Positions 51,108 through 63,430 of a stretch of 64,000 nt of DNA are shown here, one piece after another (position 1 is the stretch's first letter; each line of letters begins with the position of its first letter). Location: NCBI GenBank assembly GCA_011319805.1, contig SJRY01000250.1, positions 801,208 through 865,207 on the forward strand. The letters are read 5' to 3'. A program made the translations under genes and the position numbers. The stretch comes from Macrocybe gigantea (lineage: Eukaryota > Basidiomycota > Agaricomycetes > Agaricales > Callistosporiaceae). Below the pieces are notes generated by a model. It was not told where the DNA came from. It did no database searches and saw nothing but the letters and a program-made list of their open reading frames with translations.

Positions 51108-51551
51108 GTGTTACGATTTCAAAACTTATCATTATCTTGACAATGGGCACATGACTCAAGATCACATGACAAACACATGACACAAACTGTGATGCAACAA
51201 ATAAGATATAATGAAGTGACTCAAGGAAACCCTACGACAACAACACATTAGCACTGACTAGGGTATAGGGTTATTGCGCAGTATCTACAGGACAATATGA
51301 GGAGTGCAGTCGAATCCTTACTCATACAGACAAGGGTTAAGGGTTTCACATAACACGAGGATAGCATAGTTGTGGTCTGTGCTTAGGAGTCATAATGTAT
51401 AAATAGTCAAATTGTATGTAGTAGAACTCAGCTTCGAGCTGGCTAATTATTAGCAAACTTCTCCCTGCCTCTCCTCTTTGAGTTAGTTAGAGTGACCTGC
51501 ATGCAGACTTGGTTTTGCATAGCACTGGGAGTTGCTGTATGAAATGTAACA
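51108..51551. repeat. Possible solo LTR of another retrotransposon family
   Basis: Begins TGTTACGATTTC and ends GAAATGTAACA, so it has TG...CA ends with short inverted termini, and holds a TATA-like GTATAAATAG near 51400. It is 444 bp. No target-site duplication is visible (CTGGG against GAATA), which weakens the call. Confidence 0.3.
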
Positions 51552-51664
51552 GAATACAAAAGTCAACTGATAAGGTGAAAAGAGAAGGGCGCTGAGTGCT
51601 TACTAGCTTCATAGTCATGTAAGGGCAGTCTCTCTGGCACTTTCGTATCATTATCTTTCTATTA

Positions 51665-52392
51665 CAGTGTTCCCACGGTCCTTTATACACCCATACTCCT
51701 TTATACAGCGGCCTCTAGCTTCCTCATTTCTCCATGGTTTGGAATCCTTAAATACACAAATTAAAGCCCTATACCAGCTCTATTATTCGCGTATTGCTCA
51801 TGAGAATAATCTCTTTTTTTCTCTCCTGTGGAACAGGTTTATTTGTAAATTTTGTAAATATTTGCAATTTTACATCAATGTCGCACGAATAAGCATCACT
51901 GCAGCATGATTTTTATGGAAGGATTGAGGGTATTCTACTTGAGGAACATATTGGGACTTATGATTGTCATTTTCTTTCCTTATATCCCATGAAGAATGCC
52001 AGAATGGCTATGTAGCATAATGTATACAAGTAACACCTGGTCGTCCACCTGCCATACCATGAGAAAATGTACAAGACAGTGTAAAAGTTAATATAGATAC
52101 TTTTTAAGTGCTATACTTGACATTCCAATCCTCATCTCAGTCCGTGATGTCACTGGGAAGAGATGGCACGCGCTGCTTTTCTGTATAAAGGACTGTCTTT
52201 TGCCATTTTAGGAACCCTGTCAGAAATTGTCAACCACGAATTTATTTTTCCATATTTCTCCTAGATCATGGCATGGAAAGCTAGGCAAATAGCTTATCTA
52301 TGAAATGATACCACCCTTATGTTCATAGCTTTTGACTATCTCAAGATATTCAGTGCGGAGTAAATGCTGTATAAAGGACCGTGGGAACACTG
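51665..52392. mobile_element. MITE with perfect 25-bp terminal inverted repeats and TA target duplication
   Basis: 728 bp without coding capacity. The left end starts CAGTGTTCCCACGGTCCTTT; the right end is its exact complement over 25 bp (51665-51689 and 52368-52392). TA flanks both ends (51663-51664 and 52393-52394), as for Tc1/mariner-pogo elements. Variants of the inner word CCTTTATACA occur again near 51699 and, inverted, near 52180, making a short subterminal repeat array. Perfect TIRs imply recent movement. Confidence 0.88.
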
Positions 52393-52394
52393 TA

Positions 52395-53372
52395 GAACCA
52401 TTGCAATTGAGATCTGGTCCATGCTTCAGAAAACCTACATTTGGATTTTGCTGCATCACTCCAACCGTGTACTTCTTGTTCCATGGCCACAGAGCCCAAA
52501 GAAAAAATTCTAAAATTATGTTCAGTACATGAAATGAATGGGAAAGGGGCATAGGTTGTGAGAGTGAAAGCATTTTACGGTCACTTACTTGCTTGACATG
52601 ATAGCGAGTTCAGCAATCAGGGCTCCATTCAGCTTGAGATTTGGCATGGACCAAAATGAAACAAGCTATAATGATGTTAGGTCCTGGGAGAGATCGATGA
52701 CAGCACTTGGAAACACTCACCAAAGGGTTCAACAAACGATGAGATGAATTGTTGCGCTCGAAACTTGCGCAATGAAGGTGGTGATAATGCATTCCTGTGG
52801 CGACTGGTGTCCAAACATAACCAAACAAGCCATTTTCGGAAATGCGACATGAATTTGTTCACACCACATGCTTCTGTCGTCGTAGAATTCAGATATAGTT
52901 GGCCATAAGCTTGACATTGAATTTGAGATACAAATTTTTACTGAGAGAGCCGCTGATTCATCATAAACTCAAGGTGACCGACTTCCCAGGGTGGCCGACT
53001 GCCTGGTCTCCCACGGTACACAATGACATGATTCCTGTCACAGAATGGTCATGGCACATGACGTGGCAGGTTTTGTCTGAGGCCTACCTTACCAATTCTC
53101 GCATTCCTTGACAAAGTCAAAATGCAGTTTCAGAGCAGATGTAGTGGCAATGTACAGCACATATAGCATACTTAACTATAGCAGCAAAAACTCTGACATT
53201 AGTCCTTTCACTGATTTGTAATTGAGCGAGTGACCATGTTCATGGTCTGTCCAGGTTCCTGATCTCCCACGGTATAAACACGGTCGCGGAACGCTGCAAA
53301 ATCGAAACTGGTCTAATTGTTTCTGAAACAGCGGTAACTGGAAACTAGAATTAATACGCGTCTTCGGGAAAG
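52395..53372. other. Intergenic region between MITE and eIF2B gamma, no gene recognised
   Basis: Contains two copies of CTCCCACGGTA (near 53009 and 53262), sharing the CCCACGGT core with the adjacent MITE termini, and a 16-bp palindrome-like GACCATGTTCATGGTC near 53232. These may be fragments of related elements. Confidence 0.45.
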
Positions 53373-55264
53373 TCATATGTGCTCATCGTCCGATTCCTCG
53401 TGCTCCGTTTCGCGCCTAACGTGGGCGGTCCAGTCAGATAGCTCCAATTTTTCACCCCGAAAAGCCTCTGAACGCGTGTTAGACTGTGCCCCGTTGTGAA
53501 TGAAAGGATTACCTCCAGGCGCAATCTCGTATCCGGGCTGCGTGAGACATCGTTGCATTTCAGCTTTTGCTCCTACTTTGGTATTCTTGCCTAGAACGCA
53601 GCCATCCAACTTGGCTCTGAAAAGGAGTCAACAACAGGAGGCTCGCCATTAGACTGCGATTTACCCGTCCTCGACCACACAGTGGTCTAGTAATATGCAT
53701 CCAACTATTTTCGTCATTTTACCGATGACACAATGACGGCCGATGACCGATTTCTTGATCGTGGCGCGTTCCGCAACCCGAGTTGATTCCCCTATGATAT
53801 TATCCGGGGATATTTGCGCTTTTGGATCTATCAAAGACCGGTTTTTAGGATCGGTTGGCAATGTATAAGCAGCTTGTAAGAGGATCTGGACAGGAAAATA
53901 TCAGCAAAACGTTTGAGGACGAGATACCCGCTGATTGCTCACGCGTCTGTTAACTGCAACAAAATCTGGCAGTGTGTTTACGCGCGTTGCAATGTCACCT
54001 TCCACATTGTGAAGAATGACGCCAATCCGGACTGTCGCTACAGGGCATTTGCTGTCATCGGCAGGTATTGGGGATGAGGGAACGGATATGACAATCTCGC
54101 GAAGGTGCTCTGATGCATCGTATTCAGCCTTGTGCAGGCGCTTTGTGTGGTGAGATATTAGAGTTGAGTGCTTTAAGGACAGCGATTGCGGGTTAACTTG
54201 GTCAAATACTATTGGAGGGTTATAGGGTTATTTATCTCTCTATCGTCAAGGCGAATGACATAGCACCATTTTGGTATTTCTCTCTTTTGGCGCGTTGATA
54301 TTGGATTTTGCATAGCCACGGGAGCAATTCTTCTCGGAATGAAACAAATTGCGGTTTTTCCTGCAACGCGAACAGAACGGAACGTCTACAAACATATAGA
54401 TGCGAATCTTGATATTTTGAAGACAACCTGAGTCGAGGATATCTGAATAGATGCAGTTGAAATCATCAGTTGACAAAGGTCAAAACATATCGTCGAATGA
54501 CATTCCGTGTAAGCATGGTCATCTTCAATTCCAGCTCCTCCGGATTGCGGTCAATGTCATCAGTAGTGTCGATATAGAGGAGGGTTCCAGATTGATCGTC
54601 CCATGCGATAGAGACGGGTTGAGCAGGGGCACTCCAGTCCTCTGGAACTGCACTTTTGACCGACTTGTCACAGGAATACCAGCAAGTTGTCGCTATCAAG
54701 TCATCAGATATAGATTCGGATCTAAATTTGTTCAACAGCTTCGTCAAAGGAAGGGATGCAGGCGGCAAAAAGTCGCATGGTAGAATGATGAAATCCTCTG
54801 TAATGCGGTTAGAAAAATGTCGCAGTAGACAGCAAGTTCCAGCTGGAGAGTCTGGTGATTCATCGTAGGTTTGGAGGTCGATTCTAAGAGGAGAAGGAGA
54901 GCTCGGAATGTCGGAGTGTATGTGTTGATAAATGGCAGGGCGATGGATGGATGGGCAGATAAGTAATACATCTGGTCCGCAACCTTAGAAAAGAGAATGC
55001 TGTAGGTGAGAGCCATACCCTTAATTCCGGACTGTTCTAGCCAAGCAAGCGTGTAATCAATGACAGGCCTGTTGCCGACAGAGAGCAGTGCTTTCGGACA
55101 TGGCTCATCGCCATTGCTACTCGTCAATGGAAGAAGCCTAGAACTTAATTTGTAAGGTAGCTCCCAAGACTTCTGGCCGCTTCTTACCCATTTCCAAAGC
55201 CAGCTATCACGATGGCTAGAAATTCTCGGCCAACGAGTTGGGGTGACTGTCCTTCGATGTCCAT
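53373..55264 (-). CDS. GCD1: Translation initiation factor eIF2B subunit gamma
   Basis: The first exon, from ATG 55264, encodes MDIEGQSPQLVGREFLAIVI and AGFGNG; after a 51-bp intron it continues LLPLTSSNGDEPCPKALLSV and GNRPVIDYTLAWLEQSGIK, the nucleotidyltransferase-like fold of eIF2B gamma. The C-terminal left-handed beta-helix is AQISPDNIIGESTRVAERAT, IKKSVIGRHCVIGKMTKIVG, CILLDHCVVEDG and, after an intron, AKLDGCVLGKNTKVGAKAEM. The protein ends ETEHEESDDEHI (stop 53375-53373). With epsilon it forms the catalytic part of the exchange factor that recycles eIF2-GDP. Exons in the middle (53880-54980) are less certain. The start is 73 bp from that of the divergent kinase. Confidence 0.85.
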
Positions 55265-55337
55265 TGAAGCTGAAGCTGAAGGAAAGGACTGAATGCTTAT
55301 GTAAAACGAGTCAGTCCGTCGTTTGTTCTTGACCAAG

Positions 55338-57976
55338 ATGTCCCAACCACCTGTGCATCAGCTTTATCAACGCCTGGAAACTGTCGGAAAAGGGGCATAT
55401 GGCTCTGTTCACAAAGGAAAACATATTCCTACTGGCAACGTCGTCGCCCTCAAAATCATTAATCTCGATACGCCGGACGATGATGTTGGGGACATCCAGC
55501 GCGAAGTGGCCCTTCTAACCCAGTTACGAGACGCCCCGAACGTCACCAAATACTATGGTTGTTATATGGATGGGCCTCGGGTTTGGATCGTGATGGAGTT
55601 CGCTCAAGGCGGTAGCGTCTTGGCAATAATGAAGTCCTCCCCAAGCGGCTGCCTCGAAGAAAAATACGTATCTGTCATCAATCGGGAGGTCCTTGTTGGC
55701 TTGAGTTATCTTCATAAAATCCCAGTCATACACAGAGACATTAAAGCTGCTAATGTTCTGGTCACAGCAACAGGGAAAGTCATGATATGCGATTTCGGAG
55801 TTTCTGCTCTGTTGGCGACCACAACTAGCAAAAGAAATACACTTATCGGGACGCCGTATTGGATGGCCCCTGAGGTTGTCCAGAGCCTTCCGGCTTACGA
55901 TACTAAAGCCGACATTTGGAGCCTGGGCATCATGATTTATGAAATGGTGAAAGGTAGCCCGCCCCACGCAAACTTGGAGAAATTTCAGGTTATGGACATT
56001 ATTTCCAAGGCGAAGCCGCCGCGATTGCTCGAGACTGAAGGTGGGAAAGACCTGAGAGATTTCATGGCCATGTGTCTCAAAGAATCACCGAGCGAAGTAA
56101 GAGGAAATATACGAGTCTTTCTGGCTTGCCTGACGGTCGTGCTAGCGCCTCCCTGCGGACGAATTGCTGAAATCCAAGTGGATAAAGTCAATTTCCAAGC
56201 TCAGCGTATCCATTCTCAAAGACTTGGTGTTGCGCTATCAGCGATCTAATCAGACGAATAACCTTGGTGATGCCGCAGATTGGGAGGAGTACGAAAGGGA
56301 GGAGTGAGCCGCCTCCATACTCACTCTCATTAACGGAACTCACTGATACAACAGGCCTCACGGTACTGAATCTTCTGAAGAAAACCAATGGGAATTCGAT
56401 ACTGTCCGGGGTCCCAGCTTCTCGAATTCTATGGGCACAAATAACAACGAGGATTCCCAGACATTACATTTTACGAATCGCCCGATGCAACCTCCTTCGT
56501 TACCGTCTTCGCTTCGTATGCTTTTTGGAGATGACGGTGTATCGCAGACTGATATCGTTAGAGCTCTACAAGACAGCAGAGAGCCCCAAGTTCCAGCAAT
56601 GGGCTCGGCGCTTCCACCTTTTGCAGATGGCCGCCGAAAACAAAACGCCTTCATGCCGCCTAGCCAAGGGGAGACCTCATTAGACGAAATGGACAATTTT
56701 GGAGGGGTCGCCGTATCTAACCCGCCTCGTTTTAGCTCAAAATCATCGTTGAACGTTTTAGGCTCCGCCGCCGATGGGCAGTTTTCGGAATCGCGAGTTC
56801 CAACGGCTCCAAATGTAGAGGATCAGGCTTCAGAGGCGCCTGCAGTTTCAACACCTTCTCTATTTCCCAGTAAGAGACTTAGCACGTCAGACCTCGATGG
56901 GCAAAGCCCAACCTTGACTGCGGAACCAGAACCTCACCCCGATAAAACAGTCGTCTTCTCACCTCTTGATTCCGGTATCGACAAGGAATTCCAACCTTCT
57001 GTAGAGAGTCCATCTCAGCTGGCATCCAATACCCCAACATCAAAGCAAAGCATCTATTCTACTCTATCGACTGCATTCCACTTTCCACTCATCGAGGATT
57101 TTCCTTCTGGGAGCCTCATCAGACCATCTCTGGATACAGCGACAAATTTTGGAGACAATGGTCCGCCCAAAGCGAGTACCATCGCTTCTCATCTACCGAC
57201 GCTTTCATTGGACCTGTCATCAAGACGACAGACTAGGTCGAAGTTATCGTCGCCGCCAGCCATCATACGAACCAGGTCAGCAACAACACTTCCCGAGGCT
57301 ATGACCGACATCTCCTTACCTTCCCACCGCTCCAAGAATCTCGCCAAATATGATAGGAGTCATAGTGGGGGCGATGTTACTCCTGGATTGAAGGATGTCC
57401 TGAAGGTGACTATGCACAATGCGAAAGTTTCTTCGAAGCTAAGAAATCCGCTATTTCAAGATTCCTTCCTTAACGTCAGAACATAAACTAGGAATCAGCG
57501 ATCTTTTACCTCCATCCCCTTCGGCCGCTGTTTATGGTTCACGTAATCCGTTGCAACCACCTCTAGATGCTATCGCTAGTCATCCCTTCTTTGAAGAGAG
57601 GAACAATTTCGTAACTCGCGATGACATAGTTCCTATGCCAATTTCGTCTTTATCTGGATCTCCTCAAGAAGTTAAGAGGCTTTTCGATATGTCTTCCTCA
57701 GCCTTAGAGTTAGGAAATACCCATTCTGGCCGCATCTCGTCTTCTCCTCTACCCTCTGGCGGCCCATTTCTCCGACCTCTTGAATATACTGCACTCATCG
57801 GCACTGATAAGACACATTCAGAACTCGCTAGGAGAGTGAGCGACCTGACGGCTTGGTTATCAGTCGTTGAGCGCGGCTTGAATGTGATGCTGGACAACGC
57901 GGTTGTTGATACCATACAAGAGGAAGGCGTCGGCGAAATGACAGAAGACGCTGGCTCGTTACATTCTACGCCATGA
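55338..57976 (+). CDS. Ste20-family protein kinase, GCK-III type (Kic1/Nak1/MST-like)
   Basis: The N-terminal kinase domain is complete: GKGAYGSVHKG (P-loop), VALKIINLD (catalytic Lys), VIHRDIKAANVLV (catalytic loop), DFGVSALLATTTSKRNTLIG, then TPYWMAPEV, the Ste20 signature region. An intron (56098-56145) joins KESPSE to RLPADELLKSKWIK; another (56306-56356) joins YEREE to PHGTESSEENQWEFDTV. A further 57-bp intron (57405-57461) leads to IPSLTSEHKLGISDLLPPSP and a final helical region (SELARRVSDLTAWLSVVERG). The 500-residue linker is Ser/Pro-rich. Kinases of this group act in the RAM/MOR network that controls polarity and septation with Mob and NDR kinases. The assignment to GCK-III rather than another Ste20 group is probable. 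Confidence 0.88.
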
Positions 57977-58071
57977 AGATGCTGGCACGTTGTAGGATTC
58001 CATAGTCTAAACTGTCTGATTGTAATAGTGTCTGGTTATATAATTTTTATGAAGGCAATAAATTACCCTGA

Positions 58072-58886
58072 CTATGCTTCGAGATGCCCATTCTGAAGAA
58101 GGTATTGCATGATAATGCGTACGCTGTTCTCTACCGACGTTTCGTCTGTTTTGATGTGCAGCTCTGGAGCTTCTGGGGCCTCATATGGTGATGAGATTCC
58201 GGTGAAGTCTGGTGAACACGGGTGGAGCGGGATCGACAAATTTGAGGGATAGCAATCCTCACCTCGTATCTCTCCAGCTCTCGCCTTCTTATATAGACCT
58301 TTCGGATCTCTTTGCTCAACCACATGCAAGGGCGCGTCTATATAAACCTCAATAAATGGCAATGACGACTGTTTGTGGACTTCTCGAGCGAAGTTGCGAT
58401 CCGCACGATACGGTGAGATGAAGGCCGTTATCGTTATACAGCATGCGTCGGCAAACAATTTCGACACCTGTAGATGGATAAGTATGCTCTGGTTATGAGA
58501 AGACTTGCCATACCTCGCTTATTCTACGAATATTTTCATTTCTGGATTCTTCGTCGAAACCGAGATCTCTGTTGAGGCCAAATCTGATGTTATCGCCGTC
58601 CAGACGATAGACATATTTTCCAAGGCTCAACAAATGTTGCTCTAGAGCGCAAGCAATAGTCGACTGAAAGTACGTTACGTGAGGAGCTGAGAAGCATCTA
58701 CGGCCATTCAATCACCTTGCCGCTCGCACTCAGGCCTGTCAGCCAGATCGTCGCACCTTGTTGTTTAAGTCGCTGAGAACGTTCCAAGGGGGTAACGAAA
58801 CCTGATCCAAAGTTCTATATCAGAAGCATATAACATTAGATATTAGACAGAAATCTACCAGGGTGAAAGGTTATATTCGTAGCCAT
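58072..58886 (-). CDS. MET14: Adenylylsulfate (APS) kinase
   Basis: Start ATG 58886 gives [10 protein letters not shown], spliced to [28 protein letters not shown], and across another intron [20 protein letters not shown], placing the intron inside the P-loop GLSASGKST. Then [43 protein letters not shown], the substrate-binding [14 protein letters not shown] and [20 protein letters not shown]. Stop at 58074-58072. The enzyme makes PAPS from APS and ATP in sulfate assimilation. Length is normal at about 200 residues. No break was seen. Confidence 0.95.
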
Positions 58887-59227
58887 TGCATCCACTACTC
58901 GTGGCAGTGTTGTTCAGTCAATGACTTTGCTTGACGCTAACGAGTGTTGTCAAGTAAATTAGACGGTGCCCCATATTAGGAAGTCAGATCACGTGCATCT
59001 CAGCTCGTCATTATTGCATCATTGTACTGATACACTGCATGCACAGCACTATAGCAATACTAAAACGCTAAGTAATTTTCCTCACATATGAGCAACAGTA
59101 CTCACGTCAATGAAGGAAAACAAGTTCTTAACTTCCGAGCAAATGATCCCCAATAGATCAGAGAATATATATGCGATTGATATACATCTCTGTGGTCCAT
59201 CAAAATACACTATTGCCATGGGTGCAG
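58887..59227. other. Intergenic region between APS kinase and Helitron remnant
   Basis: Holds the APS kinase promoter near 58890-59000; CpG content falls to the right. No Helitron 3' terminus (hairpin plus CTRR) could be identified. Confidence 0.45.
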
Positions 59228-61290
59228 CTATCTCCTGCTCATAACACACTGATTCATCAATTGCAACAGCAACAACTGATGTTGGCTTTGAATTCCTGTG
59301 GCTTGACTGTCAGGTGCATGTGACAAATGATAGCGGTAACTGTTTCCTAGTACCACAAAGTTGAAAATGTTCTTCTGATTCTTCATTGCATAAGATGTTA
59401 TGTAGAATGTGATGTTCCACATGTCTCCTCCCTGCATCAGGATTTTGATATCATTGTTGCAATATGCATTCACCAACACATCTGAATTCCATGCATTCAT
59501 GTAGCTGTATAGCCTTTTTGATCCCTACTCTCCTGCTTTAGTGATGAATTCTTCATTGCTGCACTGGAACAGTGCTTGTCATTTGCAGACCCATTGTCCT
59601 TGCTTGTCCTCTTTTAGGCAATGTTGTGGCTTGCACACGTGAATTTGTTCTACATGAGTGAGGCTCAATTCAAACTTTTTGACTTCAGCATCATAATTGA
59701 CATGATCAGGATTGGGTGGTCTGTTGAATGTGATTTCCTGGGCAACAGAAATAGCCTTGATGGACTCATCACTTTCTAATCCAGGAATGTATGCTCTTAT
59801 ATTTGCTTGGATGTACTCCTGCACTTTTTCCCGAAATGCCTCCGATCACAACAGTTCCTGCACCTTGTCTGCACTGGGCACGTTTTTCATCCACAGCAGA
59901 CAATGAAAGTGAAGTGTTCCTCGACCCTGGGTTTCCACAATACCAAAGTATGCACTCAGTTCATCCAATACTCCCATCTCTGATTGCACTTGATGGCTGC
60001 TGACTTTGATGCTATACAGTATTTCCAATATTGCCTTGATCATGAAATGAAAGAAACATGCAGCAGCATATGGGTCATTTGCTATATTCTGACTGCACTC
60101 CTTTGCATCAGGCCAGATGCTCCCCATCAAGTTCTCCATGTCTATCACAGCTCCTGTGAGTAACTATGCAATGGGGTCATGAATGTTGGAAGGATTAATT
60201 GTCAGCCAGATGAATGGTGGCCCAGTATCAAGTTCATTGACCAAATCTGTGAATGCCATGACTGCCGCTCCTCATTGGACCCTATAACATGCTGCAACAA
60301 ACATTGAATGAACCATTTCAGTCACATTACATTGCTGTCAGATGGTGTTTGCCCCATTGCTTCCTCTTTTGCCACATGCTCCAGTTTTTCATATGTCATA
60401 TGTTGTAAAATTGATGCATCTTGATGTTTGATCTGGAACTTTGCAGATCTCATTGCTTCCTGGCACTGTAAAATTGCAAATGCAATGAGTGGAAAAACCT
60501 ATGCATTTGAAAGCAGCAGTCATAATATTGCAATGCTCATTCCACTTGTCACCAAAAGCCAATAGCTGTTCTTTGAGAACCTTCAATTCCCCTACAACCA
60601 TATGTGTAAAGGCATGAAAATGCCTTCTCAAAAACATTATCCACTGATTGTGCATTCAAGTCACTGTGGCCCCCAACACCAAATGTGCTCGCTGGCTTGC
60701 TTCTATGGTACACTGCATATGGCCATTCCTTCACCTCATTGTTCATGTTCTCCACTGCTCATAACATCATCTCCTTCACAGTCACATTCTGCAATGCACT
60801 GTCCACTGCTCCACTCACATCAAGAGAAACAACATCAGGATCTGCAATGTAGGCACATGTAAAGCATCTGTCTGCCTTTCTTTACCATACTCACTTACCA
60901 ATATACTCCTCATCTCCATCTCCTTTGTACAGGTCCTCTTCTACTGCCACATAACCTCTGTTTTCTTCATCAATAATGGAAGCATTCCTGGTATGGTGCA
61001 TAATATTCATAATCTCTCCCAGTGTGTCATCTTCAAGCAAATCTGCCAAGCACTCCTCTCTCACATCGATCTGTCTGAAATACTTTGTATTGTTCTTCTT
61101 CAACCACAGAGTACCCTTCTCATGTTCTCCCATCAAATGCAAAACAGCTTCTTCAGTGACTCTTTTGGCAAGCCTGCACCAATAATAGTACCCAATGATT
61201 GATGGCAAAATCTGGTACTGGCCATGGCATCAAGTCTCCATTGATCATGGCTGCCACTTTGTTGCTATTTAGTGAGTATGTCACAATCGA
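59228..61290 (-). pseudogene. Helitron Rep/helicase remnant, truncated before the helicase domain
   Basis: Reading leftward: VREECLADLLEDDTLGEI and KEWPYAVYHRSKPASTFGVG then NVFEKAFSCLYTYGCRGIEG, the region that precedes Rep in fungal Helitrons. The Rep domain follows with DPYAAACFFHFMIKAILEIL, YFGIVETQGRGTLHFHCLLW (HUH motif HFH), the Cys/His stretch HVCKPQHCLKEDKQGQWVCK, and the two-tyrosine motif in MWNITFYITSYAMKNQKN. It ends near 59300 without any SF1 helicase motif, so it is truncated. Several stops and frame changes show decay. The right end abuts the LTR of Ty3 copy 3 at 61294. Confidence 0.78.
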
Positions 61291-61293
61291 TCC

Positions 61294-61610
61294 TTGTTAC
61301 AGATGTCACTCAAAGGACCATTCATTTTCCTATTTTTCTTTCCCACATCCCTTATCTCCCCCATCATGCTGCGCAGCGTGCAGCCATCGAGTCATCCTAC
61401 TTCCCCAGTCATTCTGAGTCATCTCCTTCCAGTCTTACTCATCCGCAGTCCACAGCATTGCGCAGCCCATGTCGTGCTCGAGTACTGTAGTGTATATAAA
61501 GGCTCCCAGATGTACCAGTAACGCTAGGCTTAATATTCCTTTTGCCATCATCTCAAGACACTCTCGCACTTAGTCTGCCCGAGTCCTTCTGAGATTCGTC
61601 TAGCCTAACA
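61294..61610 (+). repeat. 5' LTR of copy 3
   Basis: Begins TGTTACAGATGTC and ends TAGCCTAACA; 317 bp. TATATAAA at 61493-61500; AGGCTTAATAT at 61526-61536. Confidence 0.93.
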
Positions 61611-61612
61611 AG

Positions 61613-61623
61613 ATATTAAGCCT
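61613..61623 (+). promoter_or_regulatory. Putative self-priming primer binding site of copy 3
   Basis: ATATTAAGCCT, 2 nt after the LTR, exact complement of 61526-61536, again 33 nt downstream of the TATA box. Confidence 0.72.
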
Positions 61624-61689
61624 CGTCGAGACTTGCTCAGACTCACACACACACCACGTCACGCTTTATCAAAGACTTGATCAACATTC

Positions 61690-63430
61690 GACGACAAGCA
61701 GTCGCCGACCCAGCGAGCACTAGCACGAGCGACGAGAGCACTTGGCTCAGAGAAGTAGACCAGATATTGTAGTCCACGCCATTCGCAGAGACAGTCCACG
61801 CCACCCGCAGAGACACTAGCAATCCAAACAAACAAAAGAGAGAGCGCACGCCTACACCAAGTAGCGACAATGAAGAACAGGCATTTCTGAGAGAGTTTGC
61901 CTTCACCACCATAGACGAGCCTGCTGAGATCCTCAGCGAAGGAGCAGCACAACTCATTGCAGAACTTTTCCTAGAAGGAGAATACGGGATAAGCCCAGAA
62001 GAGCTGTGGTCAGACCAGAATCTTCTTGCCGAAGAAGAGGACGAACCCATCCGCAAGAAAACGAGAGAAGAATGAACACAAGCCCGAGACTTTAGGTGAC
62101 AACAGATCGAGAACTATAATCGCCGAACACAGGAGGAAGACATACTGATACAGAGAGGGCACGACGCACAGAGCGTACAACAGAACAACGAGAATGACAC
62201 CAGAGTCAAGGACACACAGGAACGAAACCACCGAACCCCTTCAGAGGACCGATCCGCCGAAGCACTGCATAAGGAAAAAAATCGCACCACCGTGGCGAAA
62301 GTAAGCAACAACGACTGGGACGAATACTATCGGTGGAGGGAGCGAAAAGGATTACCAAGACAAACGGACTGACCGCCGCAGAGTGGGCCGATTTTGAACA
62401 AGCTTGTAGAATCGCAGGAGTCGACCTAGACTACTGGAAAGAACAGAGAGAGGAGTGAAGACAGAAACAGCTCCAAGAACAGCAAGCCCAAGTACAAGCA
62501 CAGCAAGACCAAGAACAACAGATCCAGGAACAGGAAGACCAAGACAAGAGAACGACAAAGAAACCCCCAAAGGATGATGACAGAATACAGGGAATCATCG
62601 CCGACCCGAAATCCTTTACAGGAGATCGAACGTCCTTCGATATTTGGTGGAGAAAGATGAAACTCTACATAACTGCACATGGGGACCTCACGGATATACA
62701 GAAGATTGGAGCGGTCCTGTCTAGAATGACCAATGGACCGGAGCCTACTGGGCATCAAAGAAGATCGACACCACTACCAACCAAAGCACATGGGCCAACT
62801 TCAAACCGAGATAGAGACACGATTCAGCAACGTCATGTCGCCATCACAAGTAGGAAGCAAACTATTCAACATCAACAGGGAAACCGACCATCGACGAATT
62901 TCCGAATGAATTCGTAGACTCGCAGAGAAAGCAGGAATGACAGGAACAGCCCCTCGTTTCCTACTTGAGAAGAGCTTAAACCAAAGGACAGCAGAAGCCG
63001 TACACTCGATCTCCACACTTCCAACAGATGGAGATGAATATATCAAGACAGTTCGAGCGATTGGACGAAACATTGATGAATACAGAAATGTGATGAGAGG
63101 AGAATTCACAAGCAATTAGCGCAAGGCCGGAAATCCAAGCCGAGGAGCAGGACAGGCCATGGAAGTCGACAAAGTACGAAGCAACAACTGCTTCAACTGC
63201 AATAAACCAGGACACCTCTCACGAAACTGCCCGGAACCACGAAAAGGAGCAGCAAATGTCACATGTTTCAATTGTGGCTTAAAGGACACTATGCACGAAA
63301 CTGCAAGAAGAAGAAGAAAGGAAAATCCCGGGTCAGAGAAGTGAAAGAAGAAGAAGAGAGAGAGAAGAGAGAAGAAGACAAGGATGAAGAAAGCTCTGAC
63401 AAAGAGGGTTTTGCCGAAGGGTCCCGACTA
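61690..63430 (+). pseudogene. gag region of copy 3
   Basis: Same order as copy 2: [15 protein letters not shown] start near 61734, Glu-rich region, [20 protein letters not shown] near 62625-62680, [20 protein letters not shown] near 62960, two zinc knuckles near 63197-63310 and the acidic [13 protein letters not shown] end. The frame is broken at several places, including a TAG near 61791 and a TGA near 62074. Confidence 0.8.
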
